From the NCBI RefSeq assembly GCF_003111685.1, contig NZ_CP022189.1, positions 1,132,001 through 1,196,000 of the forward strand: DNA of 64,000 bases, in the 5' to 3' direction. Shown here in pieces: positions 25,876 through 34,824 of the stretch (positions are counted from its first letter, which is position 1; the number at the start of each line of letters is the position of its first letter). The stretch comes from Alloyangia pacifica (lineage in GTDB: Bacteria; Pseudomonadota; Alphaproteobacteria; Rhodobacterales; Rhodobacteraceae). Position numbers and translations under genes: made by a program. The notes under the pieces were generated by a model. That model was not told the origin of the DNA, searched no databases, and worked only from the letters and a program-made list of their open reading frames with translations.

Positions 25876-25970
25876 TAGCGTATCTTAATCAGGGTCAATT
25901 TCTTTAACTAGTCTTTGATCGGCCCTGCGTGATAGCCCGGCCTCCGGACAACGAAGATGGAGACCGAACC

Positions 25971-26570
25971 ATGCAGGCAGCCACCGCTGGGTTTGCTCTG
26001 GGACTTTCGCTGATCGTGGCGATCGGGGCGCAGAATGCGTTCGTGCTGCGGCAGGGGCTGCGGCGCGAGCATGTGCTGGCGGTGGTGCTGGTCTGCGCGC
26101 TGTCGGATGCGGTGCTGATCGCCGCAGGCGTCGCGGGCCTTGGACTGCTGGCAAGCCAGCTGCCGGGGCTCGAGACCGTGATGCGCTGGCTCGGCGCCGC
26201 CTTTCTGACATGGTACGGCGCGCGCACCCTGCTTGCCGCCTGGCGCGGTGGCGCGGCGCTGCGGGCCGAGCGCGACCCGGGCAACGGCAGCCTTCGGCGC
26301 GCGCTGCTCACCTGCCTCGCGCTGACCTGGCTCAACCCCCACGTCTATCTCGACACGGTGATGCTGCTGGGGGCGGTGTCGTCCCAGTATGAGAACCGGC
26401 TACACTTCGGGCTCGGCGCCGTGAGCGCGTCCCTGTGCTTTTTCTTTGCGCTCGGCTTCGGCGCGCGGCTGCTGGCGCCGGTCTTTGCACGACCGTTGGC
26501 TTGGCGCGTGCTCGACCTGGGGATCGGGCTGACCATGTGGCTCATCGCGGCGAAACTGCTGATCGGCTGA
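25971..26570 (+). CDS. argO: LysE/ArgO family basic amino acid exporter
   Basis: A 199-residue exporter with about six transmembrane helices. It has the conserved opening G-F-A-L-G-L-S-L-I-V-A-I-G-A-Q-N-A-F-V-L-R-Q-G and the mid-chain T-W-L-N-P-H-V-Y-L-D-T, characteristic of ArgO/LysE. It exports arginine and/or lysine. The ATG at 25971 gives the family N-terminus. It is controlled by the divergent argP in the usual way. Arginine versus lysine preference cannot be told. Confidence 0.9.
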   Translation: MQAATAGFALGLSLIVAIGAQNAFVLRQGLRREHVLAVVLVCALSDAVLIAAGVAGLGLLASQLPGLETVMRWLGAAFLTWYGARTLLAAWRGGAALRAERDPGNGSLRRALLTCLALTWLNPHVYLDTVMLLGAVSSQYENRLHFGLGAVSASLCFFFALGFGARLLAPVFARPLAWRVLDLGIGLTMWLIAAKLLIG

Positions 26571-26615
26571 GCGCGGACCCTTGCGCCCGGCGCAGGGCGC
26601 GCTACCAAAGCCCCT

Positions 26616-27515
26616 ATGAACACCACGCAAGCGAACCCGGTCCGGGGCATCCTTTTCATGGTCGTCACGGGGCTTTGCTTCGTCGGCGTCACGGTCACGG
26701 TCAAGCTGCTGCACGGCCGGGTGCCGGCAGCGGAGTCGGCCTTTCTGCGCTACCTCCTCGGACTGGTCTTCCTGATCCCCATGTGGAAGGCGCTGCGCGA
26801 ACTGCGGATGACCCCGCGCCAGTGGCGGCTCTCGGCGCTGCGCGGCGGCGCGCAGACGCTTGGGGTGATCTGCTGGTTCTTCGCCATGGCCCGCATCCCG
26901 CTCGCCGAGGTCACGGCGATGAACTATCTCACGCCGATCTACGTGACAGTTCTGGCGGTTTTCGTGCTGGGCGAGCGGCTGGCAATGCGCCGCATCCTCG
27001 CCATCGTCGCGGCACTTGGAGGGGCGCTGCTGATCCTTCGGCCGGGGTTCCGCGAGCTTGATCCGGGGCATTTCGCCATGCTCGGCACGTCGCTCATGTT
27101 CGCCGTTTCCTATCTCATCGCCAAGATCATCACCGACGAACTCTCGCCGGCCATCGCGCTGGCGCTCTTGTCGATCTCGGTGACGCTGGGGCTTTTCCCC
27201 TTCGCGCTTGCGGTCTGGGTCTGGCCGAGCTGGGGCGATCTCGTCATCCTCATGGCCACCGCCACCTTTGCCACGGCGGGGCATTACGCCATGGTGCTCG
27301 CCTTCGCCAGCGCGCCGGTGACGGTGACCCAGCCAATCACCTTCCTGCAGCTGGTCTGGTCGGTGGCCATCGGGGCGCTGTTCTTCGCCGAGCCCGTCGA
27401 TCCCTTCGTGGTTGGCGGCGGGCTGGTGATCATCGGCTCGGTGCTCTTCATCACCCTGCGCGAGGCGATGCTGAAGCGTCGGGTGACGCCCTCGGGTCCC
27501 GATACGAAGTTCTGA
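26616..27515 (+). CDS. DMT-superfamily (EamA) transporter
   Basis: A 299-residue membrane protein with ten predicted helices as two EamA repeats (about 8-140 and 155-285). Each has the typical A-x-x-x-x-x-P repeat end (M-N-Y-L-T-P-I-Y-V and T-Q-P-I-T-F-L-Q). It starts 45 bases after the argO-type gene and may share its transcript. EamA proteins export metabolites or take up amino acids and nucleotides; the substrate is unknown. Confidence 0.85.
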   Translation: MNTTQANPVRGILFMVVTGLCFVGVTVTVKLLHGRVPAAESAFLRYLLGLVFLIPMWKALRELRMTPRQWRLSALRGGAQTLGVICWFFAMARIPLAEVTAMNYLTPIYVTVLAVFVLGERLAMRRILAIVAALGGALLILRPGFRELDPGHFAMLGTSLMFAVSYLIAKIITDELSPAIALALLSISVTLGLFPFALAVWVWPSWGDLVILMATATFATAGHYAMVLAFASAPVTVTQPITFLQLVWSVAIGALFFAEPVDPFVVGGGLVIIGSVLFITLREAMLKRRVTPSGPDTKF

Positions 27516-27649
27516 GCGTGTGGGGTGGCGCCCAATCCGCTGAAACAATCCGTTTCCAAAACATGAAAAATCCCCAGGGCCATCGCATTTCGGCCTTATT
27601 CCCGCGTGAAGGTTTCCTCTAGTGAAACAGTTTAGCCGGGTATGTGACC

Positions 27650-27847
27650 ATGTTTGCCAACAACCAATTGACCGAAAACCTCGACGACGTCCGGGCCTTC
27701 CTGCTGGCGGAGCGTGGCAAGGCGCTCTCCGACGCCGAATGGCGCTTTCGCATGAAGGGCTACGGCTACCAACTGCGCCGCACCGAGCGGGGCATGGAGG
27801 TCTCTCGCCTGCCGCAGAACCACCTGCTGGGCACGCTCGACGCCTGA
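27650..27847 (+). CDS. Small hypothetical protein
   Basis: A 65-residue soluble protein (start M-F-A-N-N-Q-L-T-E-N-L). A GTG at 27644 is an in-frame alternative. The mixed basic/acidic composition and Y-G-Y-Q-L-R-R-T-E-R-G-M-E-V strand-like segment suggest a small alpha/beta fold. I do not recognise a family. It stands between the DMT transporter and a secreted nuclease gene, all co-directional. Confidence 0.6.
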   Translation: MFANNQLTENLDDVRAFLLAERGKALSDAEWRFRMKGYGYQLRRTERGMEVSRLPQNHLLGTLDA

Positions 27848-27938
27848 GCCGAGAGGGACCGTGGCAGGCGGCGCACGCCTTAAGGAAGATTAAACGCGCG
27901 GCCTTGCCCTCCTCCCTTGATGCGTCGAGATTGGCCTG

Positions 27939-28655
27939 ATGATCAGGCTTTGTTCACGCTTCGTAAGCGCTTTATTCATTATTGTTTCCCTTACGTCACC
28001 CTGGGTCAGCCTCGTCGCGGCCCCGGTGGCGGCGGCGCAGCCGGAGATCACCGGCCGCATCCGCGTGATCGACGGCGACACCTTCGACGTCGGCGATGTG
28101 CGCGTGCGACTCTTCGGCGTCGATGCCCCGGAACGGGGGCAGACCTGTGGTGGCGGAGCGAAGCCGACCTGGGCCTGCGGCGCCTGGGTGACGTCCGAGG
28201 TCCGCGCCCGCTACGAGGGTCGCCGCGCCAGTTGTGCCCGGCGGGACACGGACCGCTATGGGCGCGCCGTGGCGCGCTGCTCGGTCGACGGCGAGGACGT
28301 GGGCCGCGAGCTGGTTTCCGAGGGGCTGGCCTTTGCCTATCGCGCGTATTCTCTGGACTACGACCTCGACGAGAAACGCGCCGTGGTGCGCGGCGTCGGG
28401 GTGCATGGCTCCGAGGTGCGGCGCCCCGCCGAGTACCGCGCCGAGACCCGCAACGCCGCGAATTCCGCTGCCGTGGCAGCGGCCCCGCAGGGCTGCGTGA
28501 TCAAAGGCAACGTCTCATCAAAGGGCGAGCGCATCTTCCACGTGCCTGGCCAGAAATACTACGCGGCCACGCGCATCACTGTGACCAAGGGCGAACGCTG
28601 GTTCTGCTCCGAGACAGAGGCGCGCAAGGCCGGGTGGCGCAAGGCGCGGCAGTGA
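27939..28655 (+). CDS. Secreted thermonuclease-family (SNase-like) protein
   Basis: A 238-residue protein with a signal peptide (hydrophobic core about 8-33, A-A-A-Q cleavage region), then a staphylococcal-nuclease OB-fold domain. Catalytic equivalents Arg57 and Glu65 (V-R-L-F-G-V-D-A-P-E) and Arg109 (D-R-Y-G-R-A-V-A) are all present, so it is expected to hydrolyse DNA/RNA with calcium. Residues about 185-238 form an extra C-terminal module with two Cys (C-V-I-K-G-N and W-F-C-S-E) and a Y-Y-A-A-T-R pattern, also seen after other secreted nucleases. It acts in the periplasm or outside. Confidence 0.85.
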   Translation: MIRLCSRFVSALFIIVSLTSPWVSLVAAPVAAAQPEITGRIRVIDGDTFDVGDVRVRLFGVDAPERGQTCGGGAKPTWACGAWVTSEVRARYEGRRASCARRDTDRYGRAVARCSVDGEDVGRELVSEGLAFAYRAYSLDYDLDEKRAVVRGVGVHGSEVRRPAEYRAETRNAANSAAVAAAPQGCVIKGNVSSKGERIFHVPGQKYYAATRITVTKGERWFCSETEARKAGWRKARQ

Positions 28656-28754
28656 GCACCTCGGAATGACCTCGGGGCATGTTGATCCGCATCAAGGAGC
28701 GGCCGCGCGGCGCGTGCGAAGACAGGGCCAAGACACGTGAAGGAGGCTCAGCCC

Positions 28755-29012
28755 ATGTCCCATGTTCCGCATTCCCTCGCCGAGGAATTCCCGCAGTTTG
28801 CCGCGCGCATCTCCGAGCTCAAGCAGCAGGGCGGCCACTTTGCCACGCTCGCCGAGCGTTACTATGAGGTGAACCGCGAGGTGCATGGGGCCGAGAGCGG
28901 GCTGACCCCGATGGAGGGGCTCGCCGAGGCCGACCTGCGCAAGAAGCGCGCCGCGCTGAAGGATGAGATCTATGCGCTGCTCACCGCCGATGCCGAGGGC
29001 ATCGAAGGTTAA
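28755..29012 (+). CDS. YdcH family protein (DUF465)
   Basis: An 85-residue helical protein with S-L-A-E-E-F-P and L-K-K/L-R-K-K-R-A-A-L-K-D-E-I-Y motifs typical of DUF465/YdcH, a small coiled-coil family common in Proteobacteria. AAGGAGG precedes the ATG at 28755. The last four bases overlap the end of the convergent glutathione peroxidase gene. Function is unknown. Confidence 0.85.
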   Translation: MSHVPHSLAEEFPQFAARISELKQQGGHFATLAERYYEVNREVHGAESGLTPMEGLAEADLRKKRAALKDEIYALLTADAEGIEG

Positions 29013-29542
29013 TTGAGCAGAGGCTCGATTTCCGAGACGATCGGATCGGAGAGGGGCAGGGTTGTGCTGCCCCAGCCGGCGACGAATTCGCCGTTCGGTC
29101 CGATCAGCACCTTGTTGAAATTCCAGGACGGGGCGAAGTTCTTCGCCTCGGCCAGTTCCCGGTAGAACGGATGCGCACCGTGCCCGGTCACATGGGTGAT
29201 CGTGGTCATCGGCATGTCGAGATCGAAGTTGATCTCGCAATAGTCCTTCACCTCGGCTTCGCTTCCCAGCTCCTGCCTGAAATCGTTCGACGGCACCGCC
29301 AGCACCACCAGTCCGCGATCGCGGTAGCGTTCGTAAAGCGTCTGCAGCCCGTCGAACTGCGGTGCGAAGCCGCAACGCGAGGCGGTGTTGACCACAAGAA
29401 CCGGGCCGCCGCGCCAGCTTTCCAGATCGAGCGTGCCGCCGTCGATGGAGTCGAAAACCGTGGCCTCGGAGGCCTTGCCGGGCAGGGCGAGGGCGGGCAG
29501 GGCAGCGGTGGCGAGAACCGCAAGAAGGGGGAGGATGCGCAT
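29009..29542 (-). CDS. Periplasmic glutathione peroxidase family protein
   Basis: A 177-residue thioredoxin-fold peroxidase with an N-terminal signal peptide (hydrophobic 3-20). The peroxidatic Cys57 lies in V-N-T-A-S-R-C-G-F-A-P-Q-F; the tetrad partners are the V-P-S-N-D-F segment and S-W-N-F-N-K-V-L. Bacterial cysteine-type GPx proteins usually use thioredoxin as reductant; a periplasmic one would need a different donor. A resolving cysteine may be that in K-D-Y-C-E-I-N. It is a single gene, convergent with ydcH. Confidence 0.88.
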   Translation of the reverse strand: MRILPLLAVLATAALPALALPGKASEATVFDSIDGGTLDLESWRGGPVLVVNTASRCGFAPQFDGLQTLYERYRDRGLVVLAVPSNDFRQELGSEAEVKDYCEINFDLDMPMTTITHVTGHGAHPFYRELAEAKNFAPSWNFNKVLIGPNGEFVAGWGSTTLPLSDPIVSEIEPLLN

Positions 29543-29704
29543 GGAAGGTCTCCTTTGCGTTCACAGATAGTCTCGCTACCGTGAAGTCAATGTCGCGGGG
29601 CGAACTTGGACGTTCACCCGCCTGTGCAAAATTGCAGGGCGCCAAATGCGCTTGGCGGGCGGGTCTGTCGACCCTATCTTCAAAGCTCAGCAGGAGGTGA
29701 CGCC

Positions 29705-29974
29705 ATGGCCGGAGGCTGGAGCCGCGACGGAGCGGTGCAGGATCAGATCGAGGACAGCATCAAGGACGAGCTGGCGCGCATGCAGGCGCGCAGGCGCCCC
29801 ATGGGCGAGAGCCTGACACATTGCGCCGAATGCGAAGAGCCGATCCCCGAGAAGCGCCGCATGGCCATCCCGGGCGTGAAGCTCTGTATCGACTGCCAGC
29901 AGGAACGCGACGGGGCCGTTCAGGCGCGCGAAGGCATCAACCGGCGCGGCTCCAAGGACAGCCAACTCAAGTGA
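29705..29974 (+). CDS. DksA/TraR C4-type zinc-finger protein
   Basis: An 89-residue protein with a short N-terminal helix (I-E-D-S-I-K-D-E-L-A-R-M) and a C4 zinc finger, C40-x2-C43 and C61-x2-C64 (H-C-A-E-C ... L-C-I-D-C). This is the TraR/YbiI-like short form of DksA, which binds the RNA polymerase secondary channel. AGGAGGTGA precedes the ATG. The 3' end overlaps the convergent small membrane gene by 8 bases. Regulatory role is inferred from family. Confidence 0.88.
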   Translation: MAGGWSRDGAVQDQIEDSIKDELARMQARRRPMGESLTHCAECEEPIPEKRRMAIPGVKLCIDCQQERDGAVQAREGINRRGSKDSQLK

Positions 29975-30284
29975 GATCGTCGTCGTCGCGCTCTGCAGGG
30001 GTGCGGTCCGGGTTCTCGCGCCGTCGCAGGCTCTTGCCGCGCTCGAGCCCACGCCGGTAAAGCGGCATCACGTCCAGCATCGCCACGGCGAAGCCGAGCG
30101 GTATCATCCAGAAACCCAGGATCGGCAGAAAGCCGAGGATCCCGCCGCAGATCAGCAGCAGCCCCAGCACGAGGCGCAGGCCTGGCGGCACGCGCCGACG
30201 CACGTGCACGAGGAAGCGCTGCATCCGCGCCTTGATCGTGCGCTTCACGCGCGGCTGTGGGGGCTGTTTGTCGGGCGGGAGCAT
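29967..30284 (-). CDS. Small membrane protein of unknown function
   Basis: A 105-residue protein with an arginine-rich N-terminus (R-V-K-R-T-I-K-A-R-M), two hydrophobic helices at about 35-50 and 52-70, and a very charged tail (R-R-R-E-N ... E-R-D-D-D-D). The core P-P-G-L-R-L-V-L-G-L-L-L-I-C-G-G-I-L-G-F-L-P-I-L-G-F resembles PGPGW-type putative transmembrane proteins. It lies 99 bases downstream of the oligopeptidase gene and shares its direction, with a hairpin between them. Confidence 0.65.
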   Translation of the reverse strand: MLPPDKQPPQPRVKRTIKARMQRFLVHVRRRVPPGLRLVLGLLLICGGILGFLPILGFWMIPLGFAVAMLDVMPLYRRGLERGKSLRRRENPDRTPAERDDDDLT

Positions 30285-30340
30285 GAGGCGGATCCTTCTC
30301 GGGCCTCGGGAATGATATGTTGAAAATGCCGTTGGAACAG

Positions 30341-30366
30341 GGGGCGGGCCCCGCGAGGCCCGCCCC
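30341..30366 (-). terminator. Hairpin downstream of the M3 peptidase gene
   Basis: A perfect 10-bp stem (GGGGCGGGCC / GGCCCGCCCC) with a 6-base loop, 18 bases after the peptidase stop codon. No clean T-run follows; a TTTTC comes about 20 bases later. Likely terminator or 3'-end stabiliser. Confidence 0.6.
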
Positions 30367-30383
30367 AGAGCACAGTCTTGGGA

Positions 30384-32198
30384 TCAGTCTTCCATCGCCT
30401 CGAGCTCGTCGATGAAGCCCTCGATCATCGACAGACCCTTGTCCCAGAACTTCGGGTCGGTGGCATCGAGGCCGAAGGGCTCGAGCAGCGCCTTGTGGTG
30501 CTTCGAGCCGCCCGCCTTCAGCATGTCGAAGTACTTGTCCTGGAAGCCTTCGGGGTTCTGCTCGTATTCCGCGTAAAGCGCGTTCACCAGCCCGTCGCCG
30601 AAGGCGTAGGCATAGACATAGAAGGGCGAGTGCACGAAATGCGGGATGTAGGCCCAAAAGGTCTCGTAGCCCGGCATGAAGTCAAAGGCCTCGCCAAGGC
30701 TCTGCGCCTGCACCGACATCCACAGAACGTTGATGTCCTCTGGCGTCAGCTCGCCGCCGCGCCGCGCCTCGTGCAGCTTGCACTCGAAGTCGTAGAAGGC
30801 GATCTGCCGCACCACGGTGTTGATCATGTCCTCGACCTTGCCGGCGAGCATGACCTTGCGTTCCTTCTGATCCTTCGCCTTGGCGAGCATGGCGCGGAAG
30901 GTCAGCATCTCGCCGAACACCGAGGCGGTCTCGGCCAGCGTCAGCGGCGTCGAGGCGAGCATCTCGCCTTGGCCAGCCGCCAGCACCTGGTGCACGCCGT
31001 GGCCCAGCTCATGCGCCAGGGTCATTACGTCGCGTGGCTTGCCGAGGTAGTTGAGCAGCACGTAGGGGTGGGCGTCGGTGACCGTGGGATGGGCAAAGGC
31101 GCCGGGGGCCTTGCCGGGCTTGGCGGCGGCGTCGATCCAGCCCTTGTTGAAGAAGGGCTCGGCGATCTCGGCCATGCGCGGATCGAAGCCGGCATAGGCC
31201 TCCATCACGGTCTTCTCGGCCTCGTCCCAGCCGACAATGCGGTCGCTCTCCATCGGCAGCGGCGCGTTGCGGTCCCAGACCTGCATCCGGTCCAGCCCCA
31301 GCCACTTGCGCTTGAGCTCGTAGTAGCGGTGCGACAGGCGCGGGTAGGCATTGACCACGGCGTTGCGCAGCGCTTCCACCACCTCGGGCTCGACGTCGTT
31401 GGCGAGGTGCCGGGCGTGCTGTGCCGAGGGCATCTTGCGCCAGCGGTCCATCACTTCCTTTTCCTTGGCCTGGGTGTTGTGCACCCGGGCAAAGGTCTTG
31501 ATGTTCTCGCCGAACACGCGCGCCAGTTCGTGGGCGGCGGCTTCGCGCTTGGACCGGTCCTGCTCGGTCAGCAGGTTGAGCGTGCTCTCGATGCTCATCT
31601 CCTCGCCGCCGACCTCGAAGGTCAGCCCGGCGATGGTCTCGTCAAACAGCCGCTCCCAGGCGTCGCCGACGACGCCCAGATCGTGCAGGAAATGCTCCAT
31701 CTCGTCCGAAAGCTGGTGCGGCTTCATCGCGCGGATGCGGTCGAAGGCGGGCTTGTAGCGGCCAAGCTCGGGATCGGCGGCAAAGAGCCCATCCAGCACA
31801 TCATCGTCGAGCCGGTTCAGCTCGAGCGTGAAGAACACCAGCGGCGTGGTGTAATTGGTGATCTTCTCCTGGCAGTCCGACAGGAACTTGGCGCGCTCGG
31901 CATCCACCGTCAGCTGGTAGTAGCGCAGCCCGGCGTAAGACATGATGCGCCCGCCCACGGCCTCGATCTTCTCGTGGCGGCGGATCATCTCGAGGAAACC
32001 GGCGGCGTCGAGCGTGCCCAGCTTGCCCTCGTAGTCGGCGGCGAAACGCGCGCAGGCATCCTCGAGCCAGTCGAGGTCGCGCTTGACCTCGGGCGCGTCG
32101 GGCGCCGGGTAGAGATCGCTCAGATCCCATTCCGGCAGGTCGCCCAGGTTCTTGCCGCCGGCGGCGGCATGTGCATCAAAAACGGGCCGAGGGGTCAT
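30384..32198 (-). CDS. M3 family oligoendopeptidase (PepF-like)
   Basis: A 604-residue zinc metallopeptidase. The catalytic H-E-L-G-H motif is near residue 395 (T-L-A-H-E-L-G-H-G-V-H-Q), followed by T-A-S-V-F-G-E-M supplying the third ligand. The N-terminal half is helical, and Y-V-Y-A-Y-A-F-G-D near the end is typical of PepF/clade 3 enzymes that degrade short cytosolic peptides. The ATG at 32198 is chosen; the frame extends to 32288 but that stretch overlaps a dispersed repeat. It is a single cytosolic enzyme. Confidence 0.92.
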   Translation of the reverse strand: MTPRPVFDAHAAAGGKNLGDLPEWDLSDLYPAPDAPEVKRDLDWLEDACARFAADYEGKLGTLDAAGFLEMIRRHEKIEAVGGRIMSYAGLRYYQLTVDAERAKFLSDCQEKITNYTTPLVFFTLELNRLDDDVLDGLFAADPELGRYKPAFDRIRAMKPHQLSDEMEHFLHDLGVVGDAWERLFDETIAGLTFEVGGEEMSIESTLNLLTEQDRSKREAAAHELARVFGENIKTFARVHNTQAKEKEVMDRWRKMPSAQHARHLANDVEPEVVEALRNAVVNAYPRLSHRYYELKRKWLGLDRMQVWDRNAPLPMESDRIVGWDEAEKTVMEAYAGFDPRMAEIAEPFFNKGWIDAAAKPGKAPGAFAHPTVTDAHPYVLLNYLGKPRDVMTLAHELGHGVHQVLAAGQGEMLASTPLTLAETASVFGEMLTFRAMLAKAKDQKERKVMLAGKVEDMINTVVRQIAFYDFECKLHEARRGGELTPEDINVLWMSVQAQSLGEAFDFMPGYETFWAYIPHFVHSPFYVYAYAFGDGLVNALYAEYEQNPEGFQDKYFDMLKAGGSKHHKALLEPFGLDATDPKFWDKGLSMIEGFIDELEAMED

Positions 32199-32270
32199 CG
32201 CGTGTCTCCATGTTCTTTCTTCTTGGGGGACAGCTAAGAGCGCCGCCCCCGCAGGTTCAAGGGCGAAAGC

Positions 32271-32334
32271 CCTTTCTTCTGGGTCCAACTATCCCGGGGT
32301 CGGGCGCGCGGCGCCTTGGGGCGGCGCCCCTCGG
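32271..32334 (+). repeat. Dispersed intergenic GC-rich element, copy 2
   Basis: Related to 6188-6250. Shared blocks are CCTTT..TTC..TG, AACTATCCCGG (32287-32297), GCGCGGCG and GGGGCGG.GCCCC in the same order and orientation. A GGGC-GAAA-GCCC tetraloop hairpin directly precedes it (32261-32272). It sits in the 152 bases between the peptidase and decarboxylase genes. Confidence 0.5.
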
Positions 32335-32350
32335 CAACGTGCACCCTTGC

Positions 32351-34645
32351 TCACTCCGCCACGCAGTCGGCGAAATACTCCACCGAGCCGTCCGGCATCT
32401 CCTTCTGCACGAGCCCGTGGATGTCGGTCTCGAAGCCGGGGCACTGCCGCGCGAACTCGCGGTTGAAGCGCAGGTAGTCGACGATGCGCTTGTTGAACAC
32501 CTCGCCGGGGATGAGCAGCGGGATGCCCGGCGGGTAGGGGGTGACCAGTGAGGTGGTGATCCGCCCTTCGAGCTCGTCGATCGGCACGCGCTGCGTGGTG
32601 CGGCGGGCGATGTGCGAAAAGGCCTCGCCGGGGTTCATCGCGGGGGTGAGGTCGCTGAGGTAGATCTCGGTCGACAGCCGCGCCACGTCGTACTTGGCGT
32701 ATTGCGAGTGGACGTGCTGGCATAGGTCCTTCAGCCCCATGCGCTCGTACCGGCGGTGCTTCTGGCAAAACTCCGGCATCGAGCGCCACATCGGCTGGTT
32801 CTTGGCGTAATCGTCCTTGAACTGCTGCAGCGCGGTCAGCAGCGTGTTCCAGCGGCCCTTGGTGATGCCGATGGTGAACATGATGAAGAAGCTGTAGAGC
32901 CCGGTCTTTTCCACCACCACACCGTGCTCGGCGAGATACTTGGTCACGATCGACGCGGGGATGCCCCAGTCGTCGAAACGCCCGTCGAGGTCGAGGCCCG
33001 GGGTGATGATCGTGGCTTTGATCGGGTCGAGCATGTTGAAGCCCGGCGCCATGTCGCCAAAGCCGTGCCAGCTGTCGGTGCCGCTGCTCTCGACGCCCTC
33101 GGCGTCGGTCTTCTTCAGCACCCAGTCGCGGGTCCGGCCCATGCCGTCGCTGTTGTGGTCGAAATCCTCGGGGCCCCAGACCTGGAACCACCAGTCGTCG
33201 GCGCCGTATTCCTCGTCGACCTTGCGCATGGCGCGGCGGAATTCCAGCGCCTCGACGATGCTCTCCTCGACCAGCGCGGTGCCGCCCGGCGGCTCCATCA
33301 TCGCCGCCGCCACGTCGCAGCTGGCGATGATGCTGTACTGCGGGCTGGTTGAGGTGTGCATCAGGTAGGCTTCGTTGAAGAGATGCCGGTCGAGCTTGGT
33401 CTCTTCGCTGTCCTGCACAAGCACGTGGCTCGCCTGCGAAATGCCCGCCAGCAGCTTGTGCACCGATTGGGTTGCATAGGTCAGCGACTTTCGGGTGCGC
33501 CCGCGTTTGCGGCCCATGGCGTGATAGGCGCCGTAGAACGGGTGGAAGGCGGCATGGGGCAGCCAGGCTTCGTCGAAGTGCAGGTTCTCGACGTAGCCGT
33601 CGAGCAGCCCCTTGATCTCTTCGGTATTGTAGAGAACCCCATCATAGGTCGACTGTGTCAGCGTCATGATGCGCGGCTGCACCGTGTCGGCATCCACGTC
33701 CTTGAGCAGCGGGTTGTTGCGGATCTTCGCCTTGATGCTCTCGATCTCGAACTCGCTGCGCTGGATCGGGCCGATGATGCCCCAATGGTTGCGCGTCGGC
33801 TTGAGGAACACCGGGATCGCCCCGGTCATGATGATCGAGTGCAGGATCGACTTGTGACAGTTGCGGTCCACCACGACCACGTCGCCGGGCGCCACGCTGT
33901 GGTGCCAGACCATCTTGTTCGACGTCGAGGTGCCGTTGGTCACGAAGAAGCAGTGATCGGCGTTGAAGATGCGCGCGGCATTGCGTTCGGATTCGCCGAT
34001 GGCGCCGTTGTGGTCCAGCAGCTGGCCCAGTTCCTCGACCGCGTTGCACACGTCGGCGCGCAGCATGTTCTCGCCGTAGAACTGGTGGTACATCTGGCCG
34101 ATGGGCGATTTCAGGAAGGCGACCCCGCCCGAATGCCCGGGGCAGTGCCACGAGTAGGACCCATCCTCGGCATAGTCGAGCAGCGCCTTGAAGAAGGGCG
34201 GCTGGATGCCCTCGAGGTAGCTCTTGGCCTCGCGGATGATGTGCTTAGCCACGAACTCCGGTGTATCCTCGAACATGTGGATGAAGCCGTGCAGCTCGCG
34301 CAGGATGTCGTTCGGCAGGTGCCGCGAGGTCTTGGTCTCGCCGTAGATGTAGATCGGCACATCGTCGTTCTTCCAGCGGACTTCCTCGATGAAGTTGCGC
34401 AGGTTGAGCACCGCCGGGTCGAGCTCGGGGCCGGGAGAGAATTCCTCGTCGTCGATCGACAGCACGAAGGCGCTGGCGCGCGATTGCTGCTGGGCGAATT
34501 GCGACAGGTCGCCGTAACTGGTGGCGCCCAGCACTTCGAACCCCTCGGCTTCGATCGCTTCCGCGAGCGCGCGGATGCCAAGGCCCGAGCTGTTCTCGGA
34601 GCGGAAGTCTTCGTCGATGATCACGATGGGGAAGCGGAACTTCAT
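32351..34645 (-). CDS. PLP-dependent Orn/Lys/Arg decarboxylase, class I
   Basis: A 764-residue fold-type I decarboxylase. Residues 1-125 form the flavodoxin-like wing domain (I-V-I-I-D-E-D-F-R-S-E-N-S-S-G). The core has H-C-P-G-H-S-G-G, T-N-G-T-S-T-S-N-K, H-F-D-E-A-W-L-P-H-A-A-F and the PLP lysine in Q-S-V-H-K-L-L-A-G near 393-395. A C-terminal domain completes it. The product is a polyamine or agmatine/cadaverine; substrate choice among ornithine, lysine and arginine cannot be decided. It can serve acid resistance or polyamine supply. The ATG at 34645 matches the family start. It is a single leftward gene. Confidence 0.9.
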   Translation of the reverse strand: MKFRFPIVIIDEDFRSENSSGLGIRALAEAIEAEGFEVLGATSYGDLSQFAQQQSRASAFVLSIDDEEFSPGPELDPAVLNLRNFIEEVRWKNDDVPIYIYGETKTSRHLPNDILRELHGFIHMFEDTPEFVAKHIIREAKSYLEGIQPPFFKALLDYAEDGSYSWHCPGHSGGVAFLKSPIGQMYHQFYGENMLRADVCNAVEELGQLLDHNGAIGESERNAARIFNADHCFFVTNGTSTSNKMVWHHSVAPGDVVVVDRNCHKSILHSIIMTGAIPVFLKPTRNHWGIIGPIQRSEFEIESIKAKIRNNPLLKDVDADTVQPRIMTLTQSTYDGVLYNTEEIKGLLDGYVENLHFDEAWLPHAAFHPFYGAYHAMGRKRGRTRKSLTYATQSVHKLLAGISQASHVLVQDSEETKLDRHLFNEAYLMHTSTSPQYSIIASCDVAAAMMEPPGGTALVEESIVEALEFRRAMRKVDEEYGADDWWFQVWGPEDFDHNSDGMGRTRDWVLKKTDAEGVESSGTDSWHGFGDMAPGFNMLDPIKATIITPGLDLDGRFDDWGIPASIVTKYLAEHGVVVEKTGLYSFFIMFTIGITKGRWNTLLTALQQFKDDYAKNQPMWRSMPEFCQKHRRYERMGLKDLCQHVHSQYAKYDVARLSTEIYLSDLTPAMNPGEAFSHIARRTTQRVPIDELEGRITTSLVTPYPPGIPLLIPGEVFNKRIVDYLRFNREFARQCPGFETDIHGLVQKEMPDGSVEYFADCVAE

Positions 34646-34824
34646 TCTTGTCTCCAACCGGGGGTCTTTCGTTGGGTGGGTGTTCGGTCGCCGAGGCCAA
34701 TGGCCCCTGTTCCGGGCGGGTCGAGGGGGCTGCAAATCAGCCCTATAATGAATGGATGTTTCTTTCTTTTGAACCCGTCCCCGTCAAGGGGCTGCATGCG
34801 CAGCCGGGCGGCGGATCGCGGGCC

